Of a DNA stretch of 64,000 bases, positions 1-7,810 are shown one piece after another. The stretch is from positions 1 through 64,000 of the forward strand of contig JACRIM010000003.1 of assembly GCA_016235815.1 (NCBI GenBank), written 5' to 3'. The notes under the pieces are model-generated. The model made no database searches and was not told the DNA's origin. It saw nothing but the letters and a program-made list of their open reading frames with translations. The translations under genes and the position numbers were made by a program. How positions within the stretch are numbered: the stretch's first letter is position 1; each line of letters starts with the position of its first letter. This stretch comes from Planctomycetota bacterium (GTDB lineage: Bacteria; Planctomycetota; Phycisphaerae; UBA1845; UTPLA1).

Positions 1-58
1 AACAGGAACAGCTTGAGAGTCAACAAGGTAATCTCGATTTGAAATAAACGTGAACAAC

Positions 59-162
59 GGCCCCAACGGGGCCTTCCCAACGTGAACGCCCCCCTTTGGG
101 GGGCTTCCTAAAGCCACGCCCTATGGGCGTGGTTGATTACTGGTGCAGGCGTCCCTGCCTGC
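59..162. repeat. Array of four perfect short hairpins
   Basis: Four perfect inverted repeats follow one another: GGCCCC-AAC-GGGGCC (59-73), GCCCCCC-TTT-GGGGGGC (88-104), CCACGCCC-TAT-GGGCGTGG (114-132) and GCAGGC-GTCCCT-GCCTGC (145-162). The first two are each followed by TTCC. There is no T tract, so they do not look like an ordinary intrinsic terminator series. They could be the end of a mobile element, a structured RNA or an RNA 3' end. Bases 1-58 hold nothing certain; one frame closes at 45-47 after a hydrophilic stretch (QEQLESQQGNLDLK), which may be the tail of a gene outside the window. Confidence 0.6.
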
Positions 163-241
163 CAAGTGTGTGCACCCGATTTACATAATCCTGTCGTTTG
201 AAGCTACAATCGCGGTTTCGCTTCGATAAGGAATAAATGAC

Positions 242-1549
242 ATGGCACCATTAACAGCCGCGCTCCAGCAGGCCCCGCGCATCTGCAGATTGGCTTCTAT
301 AGTTATTTTCATGGTCGCTGCAGCCACAGCCTTGGCCGATGACCCTAAACCCATACTGGACAAGACCAAGCGACCCTGCCTCGCCGTGCTTGACTTTTAC
401 GTTTCCGGAAAAGTCGACGCTGCGGGCAGCCGCGCGGCCGCTGCACTGGTCCGCAAGGAGGTGAACGCCGGGAGCAAGTACGACCTGATCGACCGGCAGA
501 TGATGGTCGAGCGCATGGGCGAGAAGGATTTCGCGGCGACGACGGAGTGTGATCAGCTCAAGTGCCTCGTACAGTATGGCAAGAGCCTCGCAGCGGACAA
601 AATTGTTGGTGGGTCAATGGTCTCTTTCAGCGATTCGTGGGTGATCGAAGTACGCCTTGTGGATGTGAACACAGGGAGAGAGGAAAAGACGTTCGCCAAG
701 CGGCACAAAGGAACCATGGATGACCTGCTCGATTTGGTCGTAGAGGGGGCCGCGGAGTTACTCGGGGAAAATGCCGCAACTCCGCCATCCAGCCAACTTC
801 CGAGCAGTGAAAGAAATCCAAAAAAGCCTGACAAAATGCTTGATTTGGGTAGCGGCGTAAAACTCGCGATGATGTTGATCCCGGCGGGCGAGTTCGCAAT
901 GGGCTCGCCGGAAACCGAGCCTGATCGACTGGACATAGAAGGCCCACGGCATCGCGTGCGGATTACTAAGCAGTTTTACATGGGACAGTGCGAGGTGACG
1001 CAGGCTCAGTGGTACGCGATAATGGGCAATAATCCGTCGCATTTCAGCGGAGCGGACTTGCCCGTTGAGATGGTTTCGTGGGAGGATTGCCAGCAATTCT
1101 GCCGCAAATTGTCGGCGAAGACGGGATTAAGAGTGCGGCTACCGACGGAGGCCGAATGGGAGTACGCGTGCCGTGCGGGGAGTAAGGACCGGTTCTGCTT
1201 TGGAGCTGGTGGAGATATGGATAGCGGCTTAGACGCATTCGCGTGGTATCGCTTCAATTCAGATATGCAGACGCATGCGGTGGGTGGCAAGCGAGCGAAT
1301 GCGTGGGGGTTGTGCGACATGCACGGCAATGTATGGGAGTGGTGCGAGGACGTGTATCTTGGGGACTACACCGATACCCCGACGGATGGAAGTGCATGGA
1401 CGGGTAACGGCCCCGGCCGCGTCATACGCGGCGGCTCGTTTGGTTACTATTCTCCCGGCTGCCGCTGCGCTCGGCGCAACGGACACAAGATTGACATTCG
1501 CGGCGATAGCCTGGGATTCCGGCTCGTTGTTGAAGTGCCGGGTAGTTGA
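242..1549 (+). CDS. Secreted protein with formylglycine-generating-enzyme-type (SUMF1) C-terminal domain
   Basis: A 435-residue protein with a hydrophobic signal segment at about residues 15-32 (LASIVIFMVAAATALA). The N-terminal half (about 40-185) resembles CsgG/DUF2380-type regions that sense or bind at the envelope: a beta strand (CLAVLDF), then a 'YDLIDRQMM' helix and 'KIVGGSM'. The C-terminal part (about 205-432) is a SUMF1/FGE-sulfatase fold: MLIPAGEFAMGS, RLPTEAEWEYACR, GNVWEWCED, RVIRGGSF and GFRLV. In this family most bacterial members are not proven formylglycine generators and many serve as binding or regulatory modules. AAGGA at 228-232 lies just before the start. It stands alone after the hairpin array. 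Domain call is firm; enzymatic activity is unproven. Confidence 0.85.
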   Translation: MAPLTAALQQAPRICRLASIVIFMVAAATALADDPKPILDKTKRPCLAVLDFYVSGKVDAAGSRAAAALVRKEVNAGSKYDLIDRQMMVERMGEKDFAATTECDQLKCLVQYGKSLAADKIVGGSMVSFSDSWVIEVRLVDVNTGREEKTFAKRHKGTMDDLLDLVVEGAAELLGENAATPPSSQLPSSERNPKKPDKMLDLGSGVKLAMMLIPAGEFAMGSPETEPDRLDIEGPRHRVRITKQFYMGQCEVTQAQWYAIMGNNPSHFSGADLPVEMVSWEDCQQFCRKLSAKTGLRVRLPTEAEWEYACRAGSKDRFCFGAGGDMDSGLDAFAWYRFNSDMQTHAVGGKRANAWGLCDMHGNVWEWCEDVYLGDYTDTPTDGSAWTGNGPGRVIRGGSFGYYSPGCRCARRNGHKIDIRGDSLGFRLVVEVPGS

Positions 1550-1607
1550 CCCTTTGCGCACTTGGCACTGAGCCCTTGACCTGCTTTCGCCCAGCCCCCG
1601 CATTTTT

Positions 1608-1979
1608 CTATTGCTTCGTGAGCGTGACGGTATCACTCCCCCCTGTGACCGTAAGCGTGTTGCCACTGATTGAGAATGTGTCAACCACGGTTCCGAACAG
1701 AGAAGTAGTCACAATGGTAAGCTGGTTGCCTGAGGTCGAATAGTTAACGAGCAGCGTCGCGGCGCTACCCGCATTTACTCCAGGGAATTGCAGCAGCGTA
1801 GCGGTCCCGTCCGCGTTGAACGTGGCTTTAACTGTTTCGTCGGGAACCAATGGAAAACTGGGGCTCCTCCGAGTGCCTTCCCAACTCCCCACCAGCGGAG
1901 AAGGCGGCGTCACAGGGCAACCCGCCCCGAACAGACAGATTGGCAACAGTACGATCAAACCGACCTTGACGATTTTCAT
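1608..1979 (-). CDS. Small lipoprotein, lipocalin-like beta-rich domain
   Basis: A 123-residue lipoprotein. The signal peptide MKIVKVGLIVLLPICLFGAGC ends in a lipobox (LFGAGC), so the mature protein should be lipid-anchored. The mature part begins LVGSWEG and continues as alternating short strands (TVKATFNADGTATLL, NQLTIVT, NTLTVTG), the pattern of small extracellular lipocalin-like or DUF4488-type domains whose ligands are usually unknown. The frame is open further upstream to 2240, but the start at 1979 is chosen because it gives the signal peptide and has GGAG just before it. No operon partner is visible. Function is not known. Confidence 0.7.
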   Translation of the reverse strand: MKIVKVGLIVLLPICLFGAGCPVTPPSPLVGSWEGTRRSPSFPLVPDETVKATFNADGTATLLQFPGVNAGSAATLLVNYSTSGNQLTIVTTSLFGTVVDTFSISGNTLTVTGGSDTVTLTKQ

Positions 1980-2310
1980 GCTCGGACTCCAAAAGGGACT
2001 GTACGAAGACAATACCGGCTTACCTGCCTGCTGTAAACCACGACCAGCCCTTCCAAATTGGTGGCCCAAAGAAGCAACGCATTCAATTCCTCCGCCCGTT
2101 GACGCCTCTCCCGCCATCGTTAGAGCTTCGAGTGGAGTCGATTTCGCAAATCCCTCATTCAGTCGGTGACCTCCCAAAGTCGATCCAGTAGTGGCGGCGG
2201 GAATCCAATAGTTCCGCAGATTAGTATTGCGGTATTGCAAACTGAGTTTGCGGCCTCATACCACAGTCCACGGCCGATCTAGGGGTGGTCGCCACCGTCT
2301 TCGGATCCTG
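1980..2310. other. Intergenic stretch, no gene recognised
   Basis: 331 bases between two minus-strand genes. It would have to contain the promoter of the 1608-1979 lipoprotein gene, but no convincing -35/-10 pair was found. One small perfect palindrome (GCAAAC-TGA-GTTTGC, 2237-2251) is present and could be part of a terminator or protein site for the PIN gene side; it has no T tract. Confidence 0.4.
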
Positions 2311-2790
2311 CTATGAATTCTCGAATATCGTCCCCATGCTTGGGTCTGGAGGCTGTTCGATCCGCATCGGTTGAAGCCACGACTCGCCGTTGTGGGAGAG
2401 GAGCCCCTTCCGCTTACCCTTCCCCGAGTCGTAGGTGTAGAGCACATCGCACCCCGTCAGGATCGCCGTCGCAACATGAACCGCGTCCGACGGCTTGATC
2501 CCGTGGTCGCGGGAGATGAGGTTGGCCCGCTCCGCGATCATTCTATCGAGTGACCGAATTACAATGTAGGGATTCTCGAAAAACTCCAATATTTTCTTGG
2601 TCTGATCGTTGGGTTGCTTCCCTGTTTCGGGCAGCTTGCAGACCTCCGCGATCGTCAGTGCTGACGTCACGATGACCAAATCATTCACCGCAGCCTTCTG
2701 GCACAAGTCGGCGACCGCGGGCGCGCGTCGCTTCACGTCTTGCAACAGGTCGATGAAACAGCAGGAATCGAAGTAAACCCTATTGGGCAT
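2311..2790 (-). CDS. PIN-domain ribonuclease (VapC-like toxin)
   Basis: A 159-residue PIN-domain protein. The acidic metal-binding set is visible: Asp8 in VYFDSC, Glu49 in TIAEV, Asp102 in PSDAVHVAT and Asp121 in YTYDSGK. PIN proteins of this type are Mg-dependent RNases, usually toxins of type II toxin-antitoxin pairs. The start overlaps the end of the upstream gene by 11 bases (ATG inside its last codons), so the two are translationally coupled. The upstream protein is much bigger than a standard VapB antitoxin, so the pair may be a variant module or a PIN nuclease with another partner. PIN assignment is firm; the toxin role is inferred. Confidence 0.85.
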   Translation of the reverse strand: MPNRVYFDSCCFIDLLQDVKRRAPAVADLCQKAAVNDLVIVTSALTIAEVCKLPETGKQPNDQTKKILEFFENPYIVIRSLDRMIAERANLISRDHGIKPSDAVHVATAILTGCDVLYTYDSGKGKRKGLLSHNGESWLQPMRIEQPPDPSMGTIFENS

Positions 2791-3583
2791 CGCGCAGGCT
2801 CCGGATGTACTCTGCCGAGTCCACGCCGCCTGAGATGTCTACCCGGCCCGCCCCCTCGAAGTCCTGGGCCTGCGGGAGTTCGTTCTTTTCCTTGAGCACG
2901 CGGATTGACGCGACCTCGATGGCCAGCGGCTTGCCTTTGCGCGTTACTTTGGCCCGCCCCGTCACGGCCACGCGCTTTCGGAACGCGTCTTTGGCCTCCT
3001 CCAACTGCGAATCGTTCACCAAACATTCGACCTTGGTGTTAGTCAGTACGTCCCAGATCGAGAGCTTAGTCCCGTTGTGGGCCGAAATGACCTCCAAGCG
3101 GCCCTCGATGGTGGTCTCTTCCCAGTAGTGTGCATGCTGTTTCTTGCGAATTTCGTCGATGTTTGCGGCAGTATGCAGGGTGGGCTCGATGGCCGCTTCG
3201 CCCTGCGACGAAAACGCCATGCTCGCAACGCCGTTGTTCCGCAGGTCCACGAGCGAACGCATCTTCTCCAGCGCTTCTTCGCTCCAGTGGGCCGGGACCG
3301 TCGCGCCCTTTTCCAGCGTGCGCATTCCACCCAAAAACGACTTGACGACTTCGGCGCTGGTGTCGCGGCGGTTCTGCGGAATGCGCGGCCCCAGCGTCAT
3401 CGTCAACGGGCTGTTCATGGAAACCTTGACGACCTCCCATTGCAAACTCGCCCGTTGATTGTCGGACATCTCGATGTCAAGCTCGCGCAGCACCCCCAGG
3501 GCTTTTTCCAGCATCTCAATGAGGGACCGGACAGTTACCCGCGTGTCTTTTCCTTGCACCGTGATGACGAGTTCTTTTCCCAT
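2780..3583 (-). CDS. Uncharacterised 267-residue partner of the PIN protein
   Basis: A 267-residue soluble protein without signal or membrane segments. I do not recognise a family. It starts with a short beta strand (KELVITVQGKDTRVTVRSLIEMLEK) followed by a helix, and its C-terminal part (about 155-250) reads like a small beta-barrel with VEGR/EVISAHNGTKLSIWDV and AVTGRAKVTRKGKPLAIEVASIRVL. It ends DISGGVDSAEYIRSLRDAQ and overlaps the PIN gene by 11 bases. The coupling suggests it either neutralises or guides the PIN RNase. A TATACT box (minus strand, 3599-3604) lies 15 bases before the start. Gene reality is well supported by coupling and composition; function is unknown. Confidence 0.7.
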   Translation of the reverse strand: MGKELVITVQGKDTRVTVRSLIEMLEKALGVLRELDIEMSDNQRASLQWEVVKVSMNSPLTMTLGPRIPQNRRDTSAEVVKSFLGGMRTLEKGATVPAHWSEEALEKMRSLVDLRNNGVASMAFSSQGEAAIEPTLHTAANIDEIRKKQHAHYWEETTIEGRLEVISAHNGTKLSIWDVLTNTKVECLVNDSQLEEAKDAFRKRVAVTGRAKVTRKGKPLAIEVASIRVLKEKNELPQAQDFEGAGRVDISGGVDSAEYIRSLRDAQ

Positions 3584-4052
3584 TGCGCGTCTACTTTAAG
3601 TATAGGGGTTTTGACCGTTGTACGGACCACGGCCGTTTATGACTTTCGTTCCCCCCCCCATTCATCGTCGGCGTTTCTCGCGGTATCCCGCCAGTTTGTA
3701 GGCAGACTACACGATCGCCGTTGCCATATTATTATCAGCCCGTCAAGCCGTGTGTGGCTGCCCAACAGCTTCCCTGTCCTCCCAGCCCGGGCCAAGCTCC
3801 GATCGACGTCGATTTCGCCCCTCCTTCCCTATCCACAGGCCTTCAATGGGCCGTTTGGGGCCGCCAAGGCTCAATTCGCGTCCGTCGGCAATCGGCTTTT
3901 TCAAAATCCGCCCCCAACCCTCGCCCGCCACAAGACTTACCCTGTTCCGATATTTCGGCTTTTCGGTTTTTCAGCTTTTCCACTTGCCTTCCCCGGCCCA
4001 TGCGCTATATTTGTTAGGTAAGAGTTAGGAATGCTCGGAAAGGAGGCGTTCC

Positions 4053-4511
4053 ATGCACGCACCCCATCATCATTCTCTCAATCCACGCACGTGGACGCCG
4101 GCCACGTTCTGCCTTCAACACAATCGGTATCCATTTGCGCAATCTTCGGTTTCACCATCCGCAACGACCCGCAACGAGTTGCACTTTCTTGCGGCCAAAA
4201 ACCGCGTTTTGCGGCTATTTGCGGGTACCTCCCGTTATGGGGTCGGGCCAGTTCCCGCTGGTGCGAGTCGCAGAGTCGCCTTGGAGACAATCCCTTCTCG
4301 CACCTACCCGTTGGTCGAATCCTTTCCACCTCGGCTGGTGCGAGTCGAAGATCGGCTGGTGCGAGTCGCAGAGTCGCCTTGGAGACAACCCCTATCGCGT
4401 CGAAGATCCGCCGCGGCGGACACCCAATCTCCGGGGAATCCTTCCCCCTCACTCAGCCTCAGCCCGACACAAAAACGACGCAAACGGTTTGTGCGTTTTT
4501 GTGCGCGCTAA
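4053..4511 (+). CDS. Doubtful 152-residue ORF with a strong ribosome binding site
   Basis: The ATG at 4053 follows a perfect AGGAGG (4041-4046) with 6-base spacing, and the frame ends inside a possible intrinsic terminator, so the signals look like those of a gene. The protein is not recognisable: a His-rich start (MHAPHHHSLNPRTW), then low-complexity sequence, and its second half (about residues 70-115) runs through two copies of the GAGTCGC dispersed repeat (VRVAESPWRQ). It may be a small gene whose body has been invaded by repeats, a decayed gene, or chance. Coding is not established. Confidence 0.25.
   Translation: MHAPHHHSLNPRTWTPATFCLQHNRYPFAQSSVSPSATTRNELHFLAAKNRVLRLFAGTSRYGVGPVPAGASRRVALETIPSRTYPLVESFPPRLVRVEDRLVRVAESPWRQPLSRRRSAAADTQSPGNPSPSLSLSPTQKRRKRFVRFCAR
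4258..4294 (+). repeat. Dispersed GAGTCGC repeat, copy 1
   Basis: Reads GCTGGTGCGAGTCGCAGAG followed by TCGCCTTGGAGACAATCCC. The same 37-base unit recurs at 4355-4391 with one change (CAACCCC), a 5' half copy lies at 4334-4354, and a 32-base relative lies at 19089-19120. The 3' half can form GTCGCC/GGCGAC-type stems in the 19-kb copy. Confidence 0.7.
4355..4391 (+). repeat. Dispersed GAGTCGC repeat, copy 2
   Basis: Nearly identical to 4258-4294 and in the same orientation, 60 bases downstream of it. A partial copy (GCTGGTGCGAGTCG) directly precedes it at 4334-4347, so this is a short cluster of the element. Confidence 0.7.
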
Positions 4512-4532
4512 AACGGTTTTTCGCGCTTTTTT
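4503..4532 (+). terminator. Possible intrinsic terminator
   Basis: An imperfect stem (GCGCG ... CGCGC, with AAAA/TTTT pairing inside, 4503-4526) is followed at once by six T residues (4527-4532). It would end transcription reading rightward, at the end of the doubtful ORF 4053-4511. Confidence 0.4.
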
Positions 4533-4586
4533 GTGGGGGTAGTTTTTTTCACGCAAAACTCGGTCGCCCAGCGACTGCTTCCCAAT

Positions 4587-4732
4587 GCCTCAAGCCTCAA
4601 GCCTCAAGCCTCAGGTCTCAGGACTCAGGTCTCAAGACTCAAGACTCAAGACTCAGGACTCAGGACTCAGGACTCAAGCCTCAGGTCTCAGGACTCAAGC
4701 CTCAGGACTCAAGCCTCAGGACTCAAGACTCA
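4587..4732. repeat. Degenerate heptamer tandem array (CTCAAGA/CTCAGGA family)
   Basis: About twenty head-to-tail units of seven bases built from CTCA + AGC, AGA, GGA or GGT. The array runs into the stop of the small minus-strand gene at 4730. The same heptamer, in the opposite orientation, occurs inside the S9 peptidase gene at 34640-34717, so it is a dispersed family and not a local accident. In one frame it reads LRTQDS/LKPQDS without stops. Confidence 0.85.
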
Positions 4733-4894
4733 TTCCTCCGGCAGCACCTCGTTGAGGTACTTCTGAAACTCCCCCATCTTGTAGGAGATAAAACAAAAGG
4801 CATGATGCAGCGTGAGCCACTCGATGTCCGTCTCGTCGCCCTCGGCCTCGTGTCGCAACTCGTTCAACTTCGCCAATATCGTCTCCGCTTTCAT
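4730..4894 (-). CDS. Small hypothetical protein (54 residues)
   Basis: A 54-residue, mostly helical protein: MKAETILAKLNELRHEAEGD followed by an acidic-aromatic second half ending YLNEVLPEE. The start at 4894 is preferred over an upstream ATG because GGAG lies about 11 bases before it and because the upstream extension falls into a REP-like element. No family recognised. It has no close partner: the TMTC-like gene on the same strand ends at 5005, and the REP pair lies between the two genes. Confidence 0.5.
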   Translation of the reverse strand: MKAETILAKLNELRHEAEGDETDIEWLTLHHAFCFISYKMGEFQKYLNEVLPEE

Positions 4895-4925
4895 GGTGTG
4901 GGTACTCCGTCTGTCGTGCGCCATT

Positions 4926-4981
4926 GTAGGGTCCGCTGTGCGGACCGATCTCTCGTCATTGGTCCGAACAGCGGACCCTAC
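4926..4981. repeat. REP pair (REPIN-like), GTAG-type family
   Basis: Two 21-base REP units face each other (4926-4946 and 4961-4981) with one mismatch between arms and 14 bases between them. Each unit is GTAG followed by the perfect hairpin GGTCCGC-TGT-GCGGACC (the second unit has TTC for TGC on one side). A 5' GTAG plus hairpin is the known layout of REP sequences mobilised by RAYT transposases. A single unit lies at 14995-15015. Confidence 0.75.
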
Positions 4982-5004
4982 GCCTCAACAAGCGAAGTAT
5001 CCGC

Positions 5005-7041
5005 TCACGGCCGCGGCGTGACCAGCAGCTCATTCAACATCGCCGCAATGTCCGCGTTGTTCGGATCAATCCGCTTGCCCGCCTCCAGCGTCGCCGCCGC
5101 CTCATCGCGATTGCCGCCCGCCAGCAGCGCCTGCGCCAGGCGAATCCGCGCGGCGGCATTGCGAGGCGCCAGCTTCACGGCCTCCCGCAGCGCCGCAATA
5201 CCGCCCGCCGTGTCGCCCTTTTGCATCAGCACCGAGCCGAGATTCACAAACGCCTCGACGCTCTTCGGATTGCGCCGCGTAACCTCGCGATACTGGTTGA
5301 TGGCCTCGTCGCGCCGGCCCATCGCCCACAGCAGATTCGCATCGTTAATCCACGCCTCCCAGAAGTCGGGCTGCAATCGCATCGCCTCGGCATAGGCCCG
5401 CCGCGCCTCCTCGTTTCGGCCGAGCTTCGCCAGCGCATTGCCGCGTGCATAGTGGCCGGGCACGAGCGTCGCATCGAGTTCCAGCCCCTTGTCGATCCAC
5501 GGCATCGCCTCGGCCGCCTGGCCCTCGTCGAGCATCATCGCCCCGATGTTGATGTGCGCCTTGGCGTAGGTCGGCACAAGCCGGATGGCCTCTTGATAGT
5601 GTGCCATCGCCTCGGCACGGCGATTCACCCGCTGCAGCGCGAGGGCGAGGTTGAAGTGAATCTCCTCGGAGTTCGGCCGCAGCGCGAGCGACTTCTCGTA
5701 GTGCGGAATCGCCTCGGCATACTTGTCCTGCCCGCTGAGCCAGTCGCCAAGATTACCGTGGGCCATCCACGCGCCATCATTCTTCGCAATCGTGTCCTTC
5801 CAGAGCGTGCCCAGGTCGTAATACGCCTTCGATTGCTCGAACGAAAGCGCGGTCAAAACGAGCACCACGGCCACGGCGATCATCCCGCGCACCCCGCCCG
5901 CGACGCGCTTCGCCGCGATGGCCAGCACCGCCGCGATCAACGTCAGCCCGAACACGCTCGCATGATATTGAAAGTGATCGGCCACGAACGAATACCGATG
6001 CGGAAACACATTGAGGAAACCAATCGCCGGAAACAGCGTCCCCCCGAAACACATCGCCGCCACCACCGGCCCGCGCCCGATTCGCCCGCGCAGCGCCCAC
6101 AAGGCAACGACCAGCGCCACCGCCGCGACGGGAAACGCAAACTGCCACGCCTGCCCCGCGTCGATCACCCAGCGCGGATAGACAAACATGATCGGGTACG
6201 GCCACACCAGCTTGCCCGCGTAGAACCACACCGCCCGCCCCGCGAGCAGGCCGCGCTCCAGCAGCGACAGGTTCCACTCCTCGCCCTTGGCCCCGACATG
6301 GTGCTGCTCCATGTACGCCGTCATCAATCCAAACGCGATGCCCAGCACAAACATCGGGATCAGCGCGAGCAAGTCGTCGCGGCCAATTCGCCCGCGCCGC
6401 CACCATACGATCAACAGCAGCACCGCAGGCAGCGTGGCCGTCACGGTCTTACTGAGCAGCGCACCGAGAAAGCACGCCAGGGCGACGGCATAGAGGCTCC
6501 AGTTGCGCGGCGTGGGGGCCTTGTCTTCGTCCAGCGCTGCGAAGCGCGAGAAGTACGTCAACGAAAGCAGATAGAACAGACCGCTCAGTGTGTTCTTCCG
6601 CTCGGTGATCCACGCGACCGTCTCCACCTGCACCGGGTGCACCGCGAAGAGCATCGCCGCCAGCCACGCCCCCGGCACGCGCCACCGCGATAGCAATCGC
6701 CCCAGCAGGATCGCCGTCGCCGCGTGCAGGAGAATGTTCGTGATGTGATAGCCCGCTGGGCTTTGCCCCCAGAGCTGATGCTCCAGCCAATACGTCGTGA
6801 ACACCAGCGGGTAATACTGCGGATTCGTCCGAAGCTCCGTCCACGTCCGCACCAACCCGCCCGGCTCGGAGACATTCTTGTTCTCGCTGAGGTACTGATG
6901 ATCATCCCAGATAAAGTCGCCGCGAATAGCCGGCGCAAAGGCGATGAAGCTGCTCGCGACGATCAGCAGCGGAAAAAAAAGTTCAGACGCCCCCCGCGAC
7001 GGAGCAGACTCGGTCATTCGTTTGGCGCGCGCATGTGGCAT
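5005..7041 (-). CDS. TMTC-like polytopic membrane protein with C-terminal TPRs
   Basis: A 678-residue protein. Residues about 20-425 hold ten or more hydrophobic helices of a GT-C-type glycosyltransferase: the luminal acidic motif is GDFIWDDHQYL in the first loop, followed by HPVQVETVAWITERKNTLSG, the signature shared with eukaryotic TMTC O-mannosyltransferases. Residues about 435-670 are at least six tetratricopeptide repeats (for example AEAMAHYQEAIRLVPTYAKA). Planctomycetes carry many such proteins; they are assumed to glycosylate exported proteins or glycolipids, but no substrate can be read here. A TACACT box lies six bases before the start (minus strand, 7048-7053), suggesting a leaderless mRNA. 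Confidence 0.85.
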   Translation of the reverse strand: MPHARAKRMTESAPSRGASELFFPLLIVASSFIAFAPAIRGDFIWDDHQYLSENKNVSEPGGLVRTWTELRTNPQYYPLVFTTYWLEHQLWGQSPAGYHITNILLHAATAILLGRLLSRWRVPGAWLAAMLFAVHPVQVETVAWITERKNTLSGLFYLLSLTYFSRFAALDEDKAPTPRNWSLYAVALACFLGALLSKTVTATLPAVLLLIVWWRRGRIGRDDLLALIPMFVLGIAFGLMTAYMEQHHVGAKGEEWNLSLLERGLLAGRAVWFYAGKLVWPYPIMFVYPRWVIDAGQAWQFAFPVAAVALVVALWALRGRIGRGPVVAAMCFGGTLFPAIGFLNVFPHRYSFVADHFQYHASVFGLTLIAAVLAIAAKRVAGGVRGMIAVAVVLVLTALSFEQSKAYYDLGTLWKDTIAKNDGAWMAHGNLGDWLSGQDKYAEAIPHYEKSLALRPNSEEIHFNLALALQRVNRRAEAMAHYQEAIRLVPTYAKAHINIGAMMLDEGQAAEAMPWIDKGLELDATLVPGHYARGNALAKLGRNEEARRAYAEAMRLQPDFWEAWINDANLLWAMGRRDEAINQYREVTRRNPKSVEAFVNLGSVLMQKGDTAGGIAALREAVKLAPRNAAARIRLAQALLAGGNRDEAAATLEAGKRIDPNNADIAAMLNELLVTPRP

Positions 7042-7086
7042 GGAATGAGTGTAACGCGAGGCAACAGCGAGTTGAAACGGCTCATG

Positions 7087-7578
7087 TTACTTCTTACTGC
7101 GTCTCTTCTTCTTTTTTTTCTTCTTGCCCCGGCCATACTTGAGAAGTGATTCTACGTCCAACAAGTCCTTGGGACGCCCGACCGCCCGCTTATTCTCAAG
7201 AAGGTCCGCCCAAGAAATGACATGGACAGGCACTCCTCCAAGCGATGCGGGCACGCGCTCGTTCCACGCCTCGGAAAATTTCTTTGTTCCAATTCCCATC
7301 AAGATGTCGACGCGGCTTGGGAGCTTGCCCATCTGATAGACCTTGCGATCGTCAGCGAAGTCGCTCTGCTTGGTGTCCTCAAGTGGCGCGCCAAACGCCA
7401 CAAGCACCTTCCAAACGCGCGACGCGTTCTCAGGGGTCGGCTCCACCCACAAATCAAGATCACCGGTAAACCGAGGATCAGCGTGAATGATTACGGCGTG
7501 ACCGCCGACCACTAAGAAGCGAACGCCGCCGGCATTTAAGGACTGCAATAGTTCGATCCATTCGGAGCATAGATTCAT
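7087..7578 (-). CDS. Nucleotidyltransferase-fold protein, TA-module type
   Basis: A 163-residue member of the DNA polymerase beta-like nucleotidyltransferases: FLVVGGHAVIIHADPRFTGD with Gly-Gly at 25-26 and the DxD metal pair Asp40/Asp42 (GDLDLW), then a third acidic strand (VDILMG). Such small enzymes (DUF6036/MNT-like) act as nucleotidyl-transferring antitoxins or related regulators. The last residues are a run of lysines (KKKKKKKRRSKK). The start at 7578 has GAGG nine bases before it; an in-frame ATG at 7599 is possible. The gene overlaps the preceding 110-residue gene by about 100 bases, with conserved parts of both in the overlap. It is third in the alaS operon. Confidence 0.75.
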   Translation of the reverse strand: MNLCSEWIELLQSLNAGGVRFLVVGGHAVIIHADPRFTGDLDLWVEPTPENASRVWKVLVAFGAPLEDTKQSDFADDRKVYQMGKLPSRVDILMGIGTKKFSEAWNERVPASLGGVPVHVISWADLLENKRAVGRPKDLLDVESLLKYGRGKKKKKKKRRSKK

Positions 7579-7810
7579 CGCCGCCTCGCGCCATGACATA
7601 CCATTTTGTTAGTTCCCACGCTGCATTCAACTTGCCTTCGGGCCCAACACGCCGCCAAAACTCTCGATCAAAGCTCCCGTCATCCTCTTCGAATGTTGTC
7701 ATTTGGGCCATGAGCAGCTTGCCGTTGCGGCGGCCATACATGATCTTGCCGCGCGTGGGTTTTCTGTTGGCCTTCCCAGTTGCCTTTGCAGTTGTCTTTT
7801 TCTTCTTCAT
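7478..7810 (-). CDS. Small partner protein of the nucleotidyltransferase
   Basis: A 110-residue protein: a basic N-terminal tail (MKKKKTTAKATGKANRK), then FDREFWRRVGPEGKLNAAWE (48-66) and GGDESMLRMDRTIAVLKCRR (76-95). This 'FW-AAWE-GGDE-R-R' pattern is what I know from short ORFs that precede such nucleotidyltransferases in planctomycetes and proteobacteria; their biochemical role is unknown. The ATG overlaps the alaS stop as ATGA (7807-7810), so translation is coupled to alaS. Its 3' end overlaps the nucleotidyltransferase by about 100 bases. A toxin-antitoxin-like role is an inference. Confidence 0.7.
   Translation of the reverse strand: MKKKKTTAKATGKANRKPTRGKIMYGRRNGKLLMAQMTTFEEDDGSFDREFWRRVGPEGKLNAAWELTKWYVMARGGDESMLRMDRTIAVLKCRRRSLLSGRRSRRNHSR

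Larger units (their letters stand above)
3584..4729. other. Long repeat-rich intergenic region
   Basis: 1.1 kb without a confidently called gene. It contains an octapyrimidine-type run (C9 near 3651-3659), T-rich phrases of the form TTTTCGG (3951-3985), two copies of a dispersed GAGTCGC repeat (4258-4294, 4355-4391), a possible terminator (4503-4532) and a degenerate heptamer array (4587-4732). A low-confidence reading frame with a perfect Shine-Dalgarno lies at 4053-4511 and is listed separately. The many long open frames across this area are caused by high GC and by the heptamer, which has no stop codon in some frames. Confidence 0.6.

Noticed and set aside
59-132. Series of intrinsic terminators
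   Set aside because: Stems are strong but none is followed by a T tract.
4587-4732. CRISPR array
   Set aside because: Units are seven bases and contiguous with no spacers, and no cas gene is in the window.
4031-5395. A 454-residue open frame on the plus strand
   Set aside because: It is built from GAGTCGC and heptamer repeats and then runs antisense over the small gene and the TMTC-like gene; no domain and no continuous composition.
5221-6693. Long plus-strand frame of 490 residues
   Set aside because: Antisense shadow of the TMTC-like gene; Arg/His-rich product typical of GC-driven false frames.
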